DNA from: Bacteroidia bacterium
GTDB lineage: Bacteria > Bacteroidota > Bacteroidia > Bacteroidales > Azobacteroidaceae
DNA length: 29,130 bases
Reading direction: 5' to 3'
Assembly (NCBI GenBank): GCA_025996895.1
Contig: BNTW01000029.1
Coordinates: 1 to 29,130, forward strand
Part shown: one piece after another, positions 6,600-13,506 of the stretch
How positions within the stretch are numbered: position 1 is the first letter of the stretch
Layout: each line of letters opens with the position of its first letter
The notes under the pieces: model-generated
The model's input: the letters and a program-made list of their open reading frames with translations, nothing else
Database searches by the model: none
What the model was told of the DNA's origin: nothing
Program-made: the position numbers and the translations under genes

Positions 6600-7769
6600 T
6601 TATCCTACCAATACGCTTGCGCAACGATTATATGCTTCTTGCAATTTTTGCCGATTGCAACAGAGCGAAATCCGTATGTATTGTCTTCCGTTACTTCCAA
6701 AAATAAATCCGGGCGTGATGAATACATTCGCCTTATACAATAGTTCGTTCGACAATTCTTCACTGTTGGTGTATTTATCCGGAATTTTTCCCCACAAAAA
6801 CAGTCCGGTTTGCTTCGGGTCGTAGGTGCAATCCAACAGCTCCAGGATACTTTCGGCCACTTCACGCCGGCTTTCGTACATTAAATTCATGTTTGAATAC
6901 CATTCGACAGGGGCTTGAAGTGCTTTGGCAGCCGCCAACATTACCGGTTTGAATTGTCCGCTGTCGATGTTGCTTTTCACTTTTAAAACCCACTGAACAA
7001 AAGTCGGATTAGATGCCAGCATAGCGATACGCCAGCCCGGCATATTGTGGGATTTACTCATCGAATTCAGTTCGATACAAACATCGCTTGCACCGGCTAT
7101 TTCGAGAATACTCAAGGGTTTATTATTCAAAACAAAACTATAGGGATTGTCGTTGCAAATCACAATTCCGTGTTTTTTTCCGAAAGCAACCAACTTTTGA
7201 AACAGTTCCCGTGAAGCCGGTGCACCGGTCGGCATGTGCGGATAATTCACCCACATCAGTTTCACATTGGATAAATCCAGCTGTTCCAGTTCGGCAAAAT
7301 CGGGATGCCAGTCGTTTTCTTCCTTCAAATCGTAAGGAATGACTTCAGCTTCAACGAGTTGAGCGATCGAACTGTAAGTCGGATAACCTGGATTGGGAAT
7401 TAAAACGCCATCTCCCGGATTGAGAAAAGCTAAAGACACGTGCAAAACGCCTTCTTTCGAGCCAATCAAGGGCAGGATATCCGTATTCGGATTTAATTCG
7501 ACATGATACCATTTGTTATACCAGTCGGCAAACGCCTGGCGCAATTCGGGAATGCCGTTATAAGGTTGATAGCCATGCACATCCCCCCGTTTCACCGTGT
7601 CGCAAATCACTTGGTTGGTTGCTTCGGAAGGCGGTAGATCGGGACTTCCGACGCCCAAATTAATCACGTTCAATCCTCTTGCGTTCATGTCCGCAATTTC
7701 TTTCAATTTCTTCGAAAAATAGTATTCGTTCACCGAGTTCAATCGGTTTGCCGGTTTTATTTTCTTCAT
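6600..7769 (-). CDS. PLP-dependent aminotransferase, probably aromatic
   Basis: A 389-residue class I/II aminotransferase (fold type I). K239 in NSMSKSHNMPGWR is the predicted PLP Schiff-base lysine. N175 in NYPHMPTG and NDNPYSF (206-212) are typical cofactor-binding blocks, and YIRISLC near the end carries the substrate carboxylate arginine. Sequence alone does not fix the substrate. Its place between prephenate dehydratase (1 bp upstream) and DAHP synthase-chorismate mutase (15 bp downstream) makes transamination of phenylpyruvate and hydroxyphenylpyruvate, giving Phe and Tyr, the likely job. Related enzymes include LL-diaminopimelate and aspartate aminotransferases, so a broader specificity is possible. 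Confidence 0.92.
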   Translation of the reverse strand: MKKIKPANRLNSVNEYYFSKKLKEIADMNARGLNVINLGVGSPDLPPSEATNQVICDTVKRGDVHGYQPYNGIPELRQAFADWYNKWYHVELNPNTDILPLIGSKEGVLHVSLAFLNPGDGVLIPNPGYPTYSSIAQLVEAEVIPYDLKEENDWHPDFAELEQLDLSNVKLMWVNYPHMPTGAPASRELFQKLVAFGKKHGIVICNDNPYSFVLNNKPLSILEIAGASDVCIELNSMSKSHNMPGWRIAMLASNPTFVQWVLKVKSNIDSGQFKPVMLAAAKALQAPVEWYSNMNLMYESRREVAESILELLDCTYDPKQTGLFLWGKIPDKYTNSEELSNELLYKANVFITPGFIFGSNGRQYIRISLCCNRQKLQEAYNRCASVLVG

Positions 7770-7770
7770 T

Positions 7771-8619
7771 TTATTCTTTCATTTTCGTTTCTGTATATTC
7801 ACCTAAAATTTTAAAATCCTTTGTCAGCGGGCGTACCGCGTCCAAACCTTGTTTGTATTTCAGCAGATTTTTGAAAGTCAAATCCACATAAAAAAGGTAT
7901 TCCCATTCGCGCCCCAAAATCGGAAGCGACTGAATTTTCGTCAGATTGATGTCGTAGAACGATAAAATCGTTAATACTTTCGATAAACTTCCTTCGGTAT
8001 GAGGCAGATTGAAAACGACTGATGACTTGCTGATTTCCGTGTCGGCGACCAATTCTTCGGCCAGCCAGCGGTTGGCAATCAACAGAAAACGTGTGAAATT
8101 GCGTTTGTTCGTTTCAACCCCTTCCTCCAAAATCGTCAAGCCATATAATTCCGCTGCATAACGGCTGCATATCGCTGCGTGCCCTTTCCATTTTTTCTGT
8201 GCAATTTTTTTTGCACTCAGAGCCGTGTCCTCTTCTTCCACAATTTTCACATTCGGCAGGGTATTTAAAAAATTGGCGCACTGCATCAGGGCAATTGGGT
8301 GTGAATTCACCTCTTTGATTGTTTCCATTGTTTCGCCCGCGAGAGCGGCAAAACTGTGTGAAATGCGTATTTTTTCTTCCCCTATCACCGTCAAATCGCT
8401 TTCGCGAATTAACTCATGATTTTGCAACAAACTTCCTGCAATGGTATTTTCAATTGCCATGATGCCGATTATGTTCGGGTCTTTTTTTACGGCCGCTATC
8501 ACGTCTTTGAACTGATCGCAGGGAAGTATCGCGATTTCTTCGCCTTTCTCCCTGAAATATTCACGCGCTGCTATCTCGTGATAAGCCCCTTCTACTCCCT
8601 GAATTGCTACTGTCTTCAT
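7771..8619 (-). CDS. pheA: Prephenate dehydratase PheA
   Basis: Converts prephenate to phenylpyruvate, the phenylalanine branch. The 282 residues begin with the periplasmic-binding-protein-like catalytic domain (GVEGAYHE 8-15, AIENTIAGS 55-63). The catalytic TRF is at 176-178 (NFTRFLL). A C-terminal ACT domain spans about 200-278. The ESRP motif that binds Phe in many dehydratases reads QSLP here (230-233), so feedback control may differ. No chorismate mutase domain is attached. It is the first structural gene of the aromatic operon; the next start is 1 bp after its stop. It is preceded by a leader peptide, antiterminator and terminator hairpin, so its transcription is probably attenuated by charged Phe and Tyr tRNA. 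Confidence 0.95.
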   Translation of the reverse strand: MKTVAIQGVEGAYHEIAAREYFREKGEEIAILPCDQFKDVIAAVKKDPNIIGIMAIENTIAGSLLQNHELIRESDLTVIGEEKIRISHSFAALAGETMETIKEVNSHPIALMQCANFLNTLPNVKIVEEEDTALSAKKIAQKKWKGHAAICSRYAAELYGLTILEEGVETNKRNFTRFLLIANRWLAEELVADTEISKSSVVFNLPHTEGSLSKVLTILSFYDINLTKIQSLPILGREWEYLFYVDLTFKNLLKYKQGLDAVRPLTKDFKILGEYTETKMKE

Positions 8620-8636
8620 TCGTTTGTTCGTTTCAC

Positions 8637-8665
8637 AAAAAAATCCTATCGTTCGACAGGATTTT
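8637..8665 (-). terminator. Intrinsic terminator (attenuator) before pheA
   Basis: In the minus-strand transcript the segment from 8665 down to 8640 folds into an 11-bp stem (one G-U pair) with tetraloop GAAC. Seven Ts (8643-8637) are at its 3' edge. It lies 17 nt before the pheA ATG and downstream of the leader peptide, the position of an attenuator. Its 5' arm (8655-8665) is also part of the competing antiterminator. Confidence 0.85.
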
Positions 8666-8712
8666 ATATTTTTATATTATCATTTTCGTTTTATTTTATA
8701 TAAAATCCTGTC
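8655..8712 (-). promoter_or_regulatory. Antiterminator stem of the aromatic operon leader
   Basis: Segments 8698-8712 and 8655-8669 are perfectly complementary over 15 bp with a 28-nt A/T-rich loop. Pairing them uses up the 5' arm of the terminator (8655-8665), so the two folds exclude each other. The 8698-8712 arm coincides with the last codons of the leader peptide, so a ribosome at the leader stop codon would cover it. A ribosome stalled on the Phe/Tyr codons (8726-8761) would leave it free. Confidence 0.8.
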
Positions 8713-8770
8713 TTACTTGTCTTTTAAAGTAAAAATAACGGAAAGAATAAATAAAATAAAACCAATCCAT
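8696..8770 (-). CDS. Phe/Tyr-rich leader peptide of the aromatic operon
   Basis: A 24-codon ORF from ATG at 8770 to TAA at 8696-8698. It begins MDW, and residues 4-15 read FYFIYSFRYFYF. That is five Phe and four Tyr in twelve codons, with Trp at position 3 and a further Phe at 23. The second half is basic (KRQVRQ). The start lies about 16 nt after the expected transcription start. The composition, the position before pheA and the overlap with the antiterminator arm are those of an attenuator leader peptide, like pheL in enteric bacteria but with Tyr codons as well. That suits an operon carrying both the Phe and Tyr branches. Confidence 0.85.
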   Translation of the reverse strand: MDWFYFIYSFRYFYFKRQVRQDFI

Positions 8771-8792
8771 AAATTATTGTATTTATACGATG

Positions 8793-8822
8793 CAAAAGTA
8801 GTGTTTTTTTTAATAAAACAAA
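8793..8822 (-). promoter_or_regulatory. Promoter of the aromatic amino-acid operon
   Basis: The minus strand has TACTTTTG (8793-8800), an exact TAnnTTTG box. TTTG at 8819-8822 lies 18 bp upstream of it, and a second TTTG is at 22 bp. Transcription would begin near 8786, just before the leader peptide, giving a leader of about 165 nt before pheA. Confidence 0.75.
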
Positions 8823-8871
8823 CAAAATTCACCGGTTTGTATTGTTAAAATACCTAAAAGTCAATCATTAT

Positions 8872-9813
8872 TTACAAATCCACGACAAATGCTTTGAGTT
8901 TAGGGTCGAGCATCGACTTCGGAACGGACGATTTAACAATTTCCAAGATACTGTTTAATAATGTTTTACGAACGTATTCTTTGCTTACGACGACACAAAC
9001 TTCCCGAACGGCCGTCAAATTTTTAAATACGCGCAAATTTTCCTGTTTATCTTCGCTCAAACCCATGGCGTGCATTTCGGGAATAATCGTCATTCCGGGA
9101 TTATAATCGACCACATGAATGAGCGTATCAATACTTCCCGATTCGTATTTGACGGACGCATTGCCGGCAAGCGATTTCTTTTTCATTAGGCACAAGCGTT
9201 CGATTTGTCCCCGAAGGCAATGTTCATTTTCCAACAGCCACAGGTCATTGATGTCGATAGCGTTCAAATCAATTGCTTTTTCCTTATAGTGTTTGTCCTG
9301 CGGAGAAACATAGGCATAAAATTTTTCGTAATATACCGGAAATTCGGCCAAGCCGGGGTGGTTAAGTGGGCCGGCTAAAACACCACCGTCCAGCGTGCCG
9401 TTTAAAATGTTTTTAATCATTTCGCCGGTGGTATTTTCTTTCAACGTCAATTCGATTTCGCGAAAACTGTCTTGCTGTTTTTGAAGCAAAACCGGTACTA
9501 AATATGACGCAATGGTCGGAATAATCCCCAATGTAAATTTCCCTTTGACGACATTTTGCTCGCTCTCGATTATTTCTTTGATTTGATTGAAATATTTGAG
9601 CGAAATCCGCGCCTGATCAATAATTTGCCTTCCGATAGCGGTCGGCTCGACCGGGTGCTTGGTGCGATCGAAAATTTTCACATTCAATTCTTCTTCCAAT
9701 TTTTGAATCATCATGCTTAATGTGGGTTGTGTAACGCAGCACATTTCGGCTGCTTTGGCAAAATGCCGGAAATTATCAACCGCAATCACATATTCTAATT
9801 GTTGAACATTCAT
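8872..9813 (-). CDS. oxyR: Peroxide-sensing LysR-type regulator OxyR
   Basis: A 313-residue LysR-family regulator. Residues 1-60 are the winged helix-turn-helix (QQLEYVIAVDNFRHFAKAA, then TQPTLSMMIQKLE). The rest is the ligand/sensor domain. C199 and C208 in HCLRGQIERLC have the same spacing, and by my count the same residue numbers, as the two redox-active cysteines of E. coli OxyR, which form a disulfide with hydrogen peroxide. This and the divergent ahpCF operon make the assignment firm. A -7 box at 9836-9843 lies inside a palindrome between the two promoters, suggesting autoregulation. The next gene cluster on this strand has its own promoter. Confidence 0.95.
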   Translation of the reverse strand: MNVQQLEYVIAVDNFRHFAKAAEMCCVTQPTLSMMIQKLEEELNVKIFDRTKHPVEPTAIGRQIIDQARISLKYFNQIKEIIESEQNVVKGKFTLGIIPTIASYLVPVLLQKQQDSFREIELTLKENTTGEMIKNILNGTLDGGVLAGPLNHPGLAEFPVYYEKFYAYVSPQDKHYKEKAIDLNAIDINDLWLLENEHCLRGQIERLCLMKKKSLAGNASVKYESGSIDTLIHVVDYNPGMTIIPEMHAMGLSEDKQENLRVFKNLTAVREVCVVVSKEYVRKTLLNSILEIVKSSVPKSMLDPKLKAFVVDL

Positions 9814-9824
9814 ATATTTATAAA

Positions 9825-9846
9825 TTTTATCTATGCAAAGATAAAA
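9825..9846. promoter_or_regulatory. 22-bp palindrome at the oxyR promoter (candidate operator)
   Basis: TTTTATCT and AGATAAAA are perfect 8-bp arms around a 6-bp spacer. The right half contains the complement of TATCTTTG (9836-9843), the oxyR -7 box. It ends 8 bp before the ahpC -33 box. OxyR, or a peroxide-responsive repressor such as a Fur-family protein, could bind here. Which one cannot be told from sequence. Confidence 0.45.
9836..9843 (-). promoter_or_regulatory. -7 box of oxyR
   Basis: The minus strand reads TATCTTTG, exact to consensus, 22 bp before the oxyR start codon. No TTTG stands at the usual -33 position. Confidence 0.5.
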
Positions 9847-9854
9847 AATATCAG

Positions 9855-9886
9855 TTTGATTGATGTTGTGATTACCCTTAAATTTG
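9855..9886 (+). promoter_or_regulatory. ahpC promoter
   Basis: TTTG (9855-9858), a 20-bp spacer and TAAATTTG (9879-9886) match the complete Bacteroidetes consensus (TTTG, 19-21 bp, TAnnTTTG). The start codon is 46 bp downstream. Confidence 0.8.
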
Positions 9887-9932
9887 CAGAAAAATGTACA
9901 AATAAAAAATTCAACTTAAAAAATTAAAGATT

Positions 9933-10499
9933 ATGCAACCGATTATCAATTCACAACTGCCTGAATTTAAGGCACAAGCGTATCAAAATGGAAGTTTCCG
10001 TACAGTAACAGACAAAGACGTGCTGGGCAAATGGGCGATTTTCTTTTTCTATCCCGCCGATTTCACTTTTGTTTGCCCGACCGAATTGGAAGACATGGCC
10101 GACAAGTACGCCAAATTGCAGGAAATGGGTGTCGAAGTGTATTCTGTCAGCACCGACACACATTTTGTGCATAAAGCCTGGCACGACGCTTCCGAAACCA
10201 TCCGCAAAATCAAATATCCAATGTTGGCAGACCCGACCGGCGCATTGAGCCGCGCATTGGGCGTTTATATCGAAGAAGACGGTTTGGCTTATCGCGGAAC
10301 GTTCCTTGTCAATCCGGAAGGGAAAGTCAAAATTGCAGAAATTCATGACAACGGCATCGGCCGCAATGCCGACGAGCTGTTGCGCAAAGTGGAAGCTGCC
10401 CAATTTGTGGCCGCTCATCCCGACGAAGTTTGTCCGGCGAAATGGCACAAAGGCGACAAAACACTGAAACCAAGTATCGACTTGGTGGGGAAAATCTAA
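9933..10499 (+). CDS. ahpC: Alkyl hydroperoxide reductase subunit C (2-Cys peroxiredoxin)
   Basis: Reduces hydrogen peroxide and organic hydroperoxides in the cytoplasm. The 188 residues have the usual AhpC length. The peroxidatic cysteine is C48 in FTFVCPTEL and the resolving cysteine C167 in EVCPAKW. The C-terminus, with KHKxD-like residues, is the segment that packs against the active site in typical peroxide-sensitive 2-Cys peroxiredoxins. The reductase AhpF starts 12 bp downstream in the same operon, and OxyR is divergent. A consensus promoter lies upstream, so induction by OxyR is expected. Confidence 0.97.
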   Translation: MQPIINSQLPEFKAQAYQNGSFRTVTDKDVLGKWAIFFFYPADFTFVCPTELEDMADKYAKLQEMGVEVYSVSTDTHFVHKAWHDASETIRKIKYPMLADPTGALSRALGVYIEEDGLAYRGTFLVNPEGKVKIAEIHDNGIGRNADELLRKVEAAQFVAAHPDEVCPAKWHKGDKTLKPSIDLVGKI

Positions 10500-10511
10500 A
10501 ATACAAAGATT

Positions 10512-12056
10512 ATGTTAGATTCAGCTTCAAAAGAACAATTGAAATCCATATTCGCCGGGTTACAGGCGGATTACACTTTGTATATCAACGTTTCGCCTCA
10601 GCACGAAAGCCGGGGCGAACTGTTGGAGTTATTAAACGATGTAGCGGCTTCGTCCGAAAAAATCACGTGTGAGGTGAAAGACGGTGAGGGATTGGAATTT
10701 TTGTTGTTGAAAAACAGCGAAAATACAGGGATTACATTTCGGGGTATTCCGAACGGACACGAATTTACTTCGTTACTGCTGGCGATTCTGAATGCCGACG
10801 GTAAAGGAAAAAATATTCCTGACGAGGCGATTGTCCGGCGGGCGAAAGCATTAAAGGGAAATATTCGATTATCGACTTATGTTTCATTGACTTGCACGAA
10901 TTGTCCCGACGTGGTGCAATCGCTTAATCTGATGGCAATATTGAATAATAACATTAGTCACGAAATGGTTGATGGCGCGATTAATCAGGCGGAAACCGAT
11001 AAGTTGAAAATCCAAGCTGTGCCTTCGGTTTTTGCTGACGGCGAACTGCTGCATGGAGGAAAATCAAGTTTCGGCGAATTGCTGGAAAAATTGGAAGCAA
11101 AATATGGCTCGGACACGGCGGAATTATTCGAAGCGGTGAAACATTTCGACGTTGTGGTGGTCGGCGGAGGTCCTGCCGGAAGTTCCGCCGCGATTTATTC
11201 CGCCCGAAAGGGCTTGAACGTAGCGATTGTCGCCGAGCGTATCGGCGGACAAGTGAAAGAAACCGTCGGCATCGAAAATTTGATTTCTGTACCTTATACT
11301 ACCGGCGACAAATTGGCGGAGGATTTAAAAACCCATCTACAACGTTACGCGGTCAATTTATTGGAACATCGGAAAGTTGAAAAATTGGAAATTGACGGAA
11401 AAGAAAAAGTCTTGTCGCTGAGCGGAGGCGAGAAATTGATGGCACCGGCTGTGATTATTGCGACGGGCGCGAATTGGCGAAAGTTAAATATTCCCGGCGA
11501 AGCGGAATACATTGGCCGCGGCGTGGCATTTTGTCCGCATTGCGACGGGCCGTTTTATCAGGGAAAACCCGTTGCCGTTATCGGTGGCGGAAATTCGGGC
11601 ATAGAAGCAGCAATTGATTTGTCCGGCATTTGTTCCAAAGTAACGGTTTTCGAGTTTTTGGATGAACTGAAAGCCGACCGCGTGTTGCAGGAAAAAGCTA
11701 AAAATAGGCCGAATGTGGAAATCTTTGTTTCTTCGCAAACAACGGAAGTGATCGGCAACGGCGAAAAAGTAACCGGTATCCGTGTCAAAAACCGGAAAAC
11801 GGACGAAGAACGAACGGTAGCATTAGACGGTATTTTCGTCCAAATCGGATTGTCCGCTAACAGTTCGGCGTTTAAAGAAATTGTGACTGTCAATCGTTTC
11901 GGTGAAATCGAAATCGACACACGTTGCCGTACCAATCAGCCGGGTATTTATGCAGCGGGCGATGTTACGACGGTACCGTATAAACAGATAATTATTTCGA
12001 TGGGTGAAGGGGCAAAAGCGGCGTTAAGTGCGTTTGAAGATCAAATGTATCAATGA
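10512..12056 (+). CDS. ahpF: Alkyl hydroperoxide reductase subunit F
   Basis: Flavoprotein disulfide reductase that passes electrons from NAD(P)H to AhpC. The 514 residues are in family order. Residues 1-200 are the tandem thioredoxin-like N-terminal domain with redox pair C128/C131 (CTNC). Residues 210-510 are the thioredoxin-reductase-like part with FAD motif GGGPAG (218-223), second redox pair C341/C344 (CPHC), nucleotide motif GGGNSG (358-363) and the closing FAD block GIYAAGDV. It follows ahpC by 12 bp. Its stop codon is 1 bp from the stop of the converging rodA, with no terminator between them. Confidence 0.97.
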   Translation: MLDSASKEQLKSIFAGLQADYTLYINVSPQHESRGELLELLNDVAASSEKITCEVKDGEGLEFLLLKNSENTGITFRGIPNGHEFTSLLLAILNADGKGKNIPDEAIVRRAKALKGNIRLSTYVSLTCTNCPDVVQSLNLMAILNNNISHEMVDGAINQAETDKLKIQAVPSVFADGELLHGGKSSFGELLEKLEAKYGSDTAELFEAVKHFDVVVVGGGPAGSSAAIYSARKGLNVAIVAERIGGQVKETVGIENLISVPYTTGDKLAEDLKTHLQRYAVNLLEHRKVEKLEIDGKEKVLSLSGGEKLMAPAVIIATGANWRKLNIPGEAEYIGRGVAFCPHCDGPFYQGKPVAVIGGGNSGIEAAIDLSGICSKVTVFEFLDELKADRVLQEKAKNRPNVEIFVSSQTTEVIGNGEKVTGIRVKNRKTDEERTVALDGIFVQIGLSANSSAFKEIVTVNRFGEIEIDTRCRTNQPGIYAAGDVTTVPYKQIIISMGEGAKAALSAFEDQMYQ

Positions 12057-12057
12057 C

Positions 12058-13506
12058 TTACAGCCGTGCATTTCGCGAAGCGTCTAATCGTAAAAAGATA
12101 AACAAAAGAATGGTGAAAGCCCAAAGCGAAGAGCCGCCATAGCTGAAAAAAGGCAGTGGAATACCAATCACCGGCATGATGCCGATGACCATTCCGATGT
12201 TGACGGCGAGGTGGAAAAAAAGAATGCAAGCGACACTGTAGCCATAGATGCGATAGAAAACAGAGCGTTGCCGCTCGGCTAAAAAAATCAACCGGATAAT
12301 CAATACTAAAAATGTCAGTAGCACTGTTGATGCGCCGATAAAGCCTTTTTCTTCGCCAATCGTGCAAAAAATGAAATCCGTGTCTTGTTCGGGGACATAT
12401 TTCAGTTTGGTTTGCGTTCCGTTCAAAAATCCTTTGCCGGTCACTCCGCCCGATCCGATAGCGATTTTCGACTGATTGACGTTGTAGCCTGCACCGCTTG
12501 GGTCGTCGATTACACCCAACGCAACCTGAATGCGGATTTGCTGGTGTCGCTCCAGTACTTCGTCGAAAACATAATCGACCGAATATAGAAAGCCCAGCGA
12601 GCAAAGCGCGAACAGCGAAATCCATAAATATTTAGACGCGCGATATTTGATAAAGAGGTAAATGAGGTATGCAACCATTCCGAACACAGCGGCCAATGCA
12701 ATATGACACCAATCGAAAGGGTAGAAAAACGAAACAATCAACGACACAAAAGCAAGGCTTAATAACCCATAAATAAGATATTTCACATGATGTCGTCCTT
12801 TTTCATAGCCGTATAACATGCCCAGCATTGACAAAATAATCAAAATCAGCACCAAAAATTGTCCGACCTGAGTTTCGCCCCATATCGCGCCGGTATAACG
12901 TACTACCAGCACAAAAAATGCGATGGCGGCAAATCCCGAAAACAACACCGTTCCCGACATGCCTTCGCGATACAACACCAGAAAGAACGCGAGAAATACC
13001 AACGCCGAGCCGGTTTCCTTTTGCAGCAAAATCAACAACATCGGAAGTAGAATCAGTCCCAGCAGGCTGAACATGTTCCGCATGTCTTTCAGGTTGAATT
13101 TGTAGAGGCTCATGACTTTTGCCAATGCCAATGCGGTTGCAAACTTAGCAAACTCGGCGGGTTGCAAACGCACCGGCCCCATGACCAACCACGAACGCGA
13201 GCCTTTTATATCGGGTGCAACGAAAATGGTTACAACCAACAGAATAATAATAATGATATATATCCAAAAGGCAAAGACTTCGTACCAATCACTTTCAATC
13301 ATTAACAGCGAAAATCCGATCAACAGTGAAGAAAGAATCCAAACCATTTGCATACCTGCGCGTCCCGACAAATCAAACATACCGGCTTGGTCGTAATTAT
13401 AGCTCGCGGCATAAATACTAAACCACCCTGCTATAACCAGCAGGAAATAGATAAAAATCGACCACCAATCGACCGTACTCCAGACGTTAATTTTTCTGTA
13501 AGACAT
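12058..13506 (-). CDS. rodA: Rod shape-determining SEDS glycosyltransferase RodA
   Basis: Membrane peptidoglycan glycosyltransferase of the elongasome, working with PBP2. At 482 residues it is over 100 longer than E. coli RodA. The SEDS blocks are clear: GSRSWL (102-107), LQPAEFAK (114-121), KETGSA (163-168), IAIGSGG (348-354), PEQDTDFIF (372-380; D377 matches the catalytic Asp) and PLPFFSYGGSS near the end. The extra length lies around residues 215-300, where several additional hydrophobic segments occur, as in other Bacteroidetes RodA proteins. The start overlaps the end of mrdA by 20 bp, so the genes are coupled. It is the last gene of the purH-mre operon. Confidence 0.95.
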   Translation of the reverse strand: MSYRKINVWSTVDWWSIFIYFLLVIAGWFSIYAASYNYDQAGMFDLSGRAGMQMVWILSSLLIGFSLLMIESDWYEVFAFWIYIIIIILLVVTIFVAPDIKGSRSWLVMGPVRLQPAEFAKFATALALAKVMSLYKFNLKDMRNMFSLLGLILLPMLLILLQKETGSALVFLAFFLVLYREGMSGTVLFSGFAAIAFFVLVVRYTGAIWGETQVGQFLVLILIILSMLGMLYGYEKGRHHVKYLIYGLLSLAFVSLIVSFFYPFDWCHIALAAVFGMVAYLIYLFIKYRASKYLWISLFALCSLGFLYSVDYVFDEVLERHQQIRIQVALGVIDDPSGAGYNVNQSKIAIGSGGVTGKGFLNGTQTKLKYVPEQDTDFIFCTIGEEKGFIGASTVLLTFLVLIIRLIFLAERQRSVFYRIYGYSVACILFFHLAVNIGMVIGIMPVIGIPLPFFSYGGSSLWAFTILLFIFLRLDASRNARL

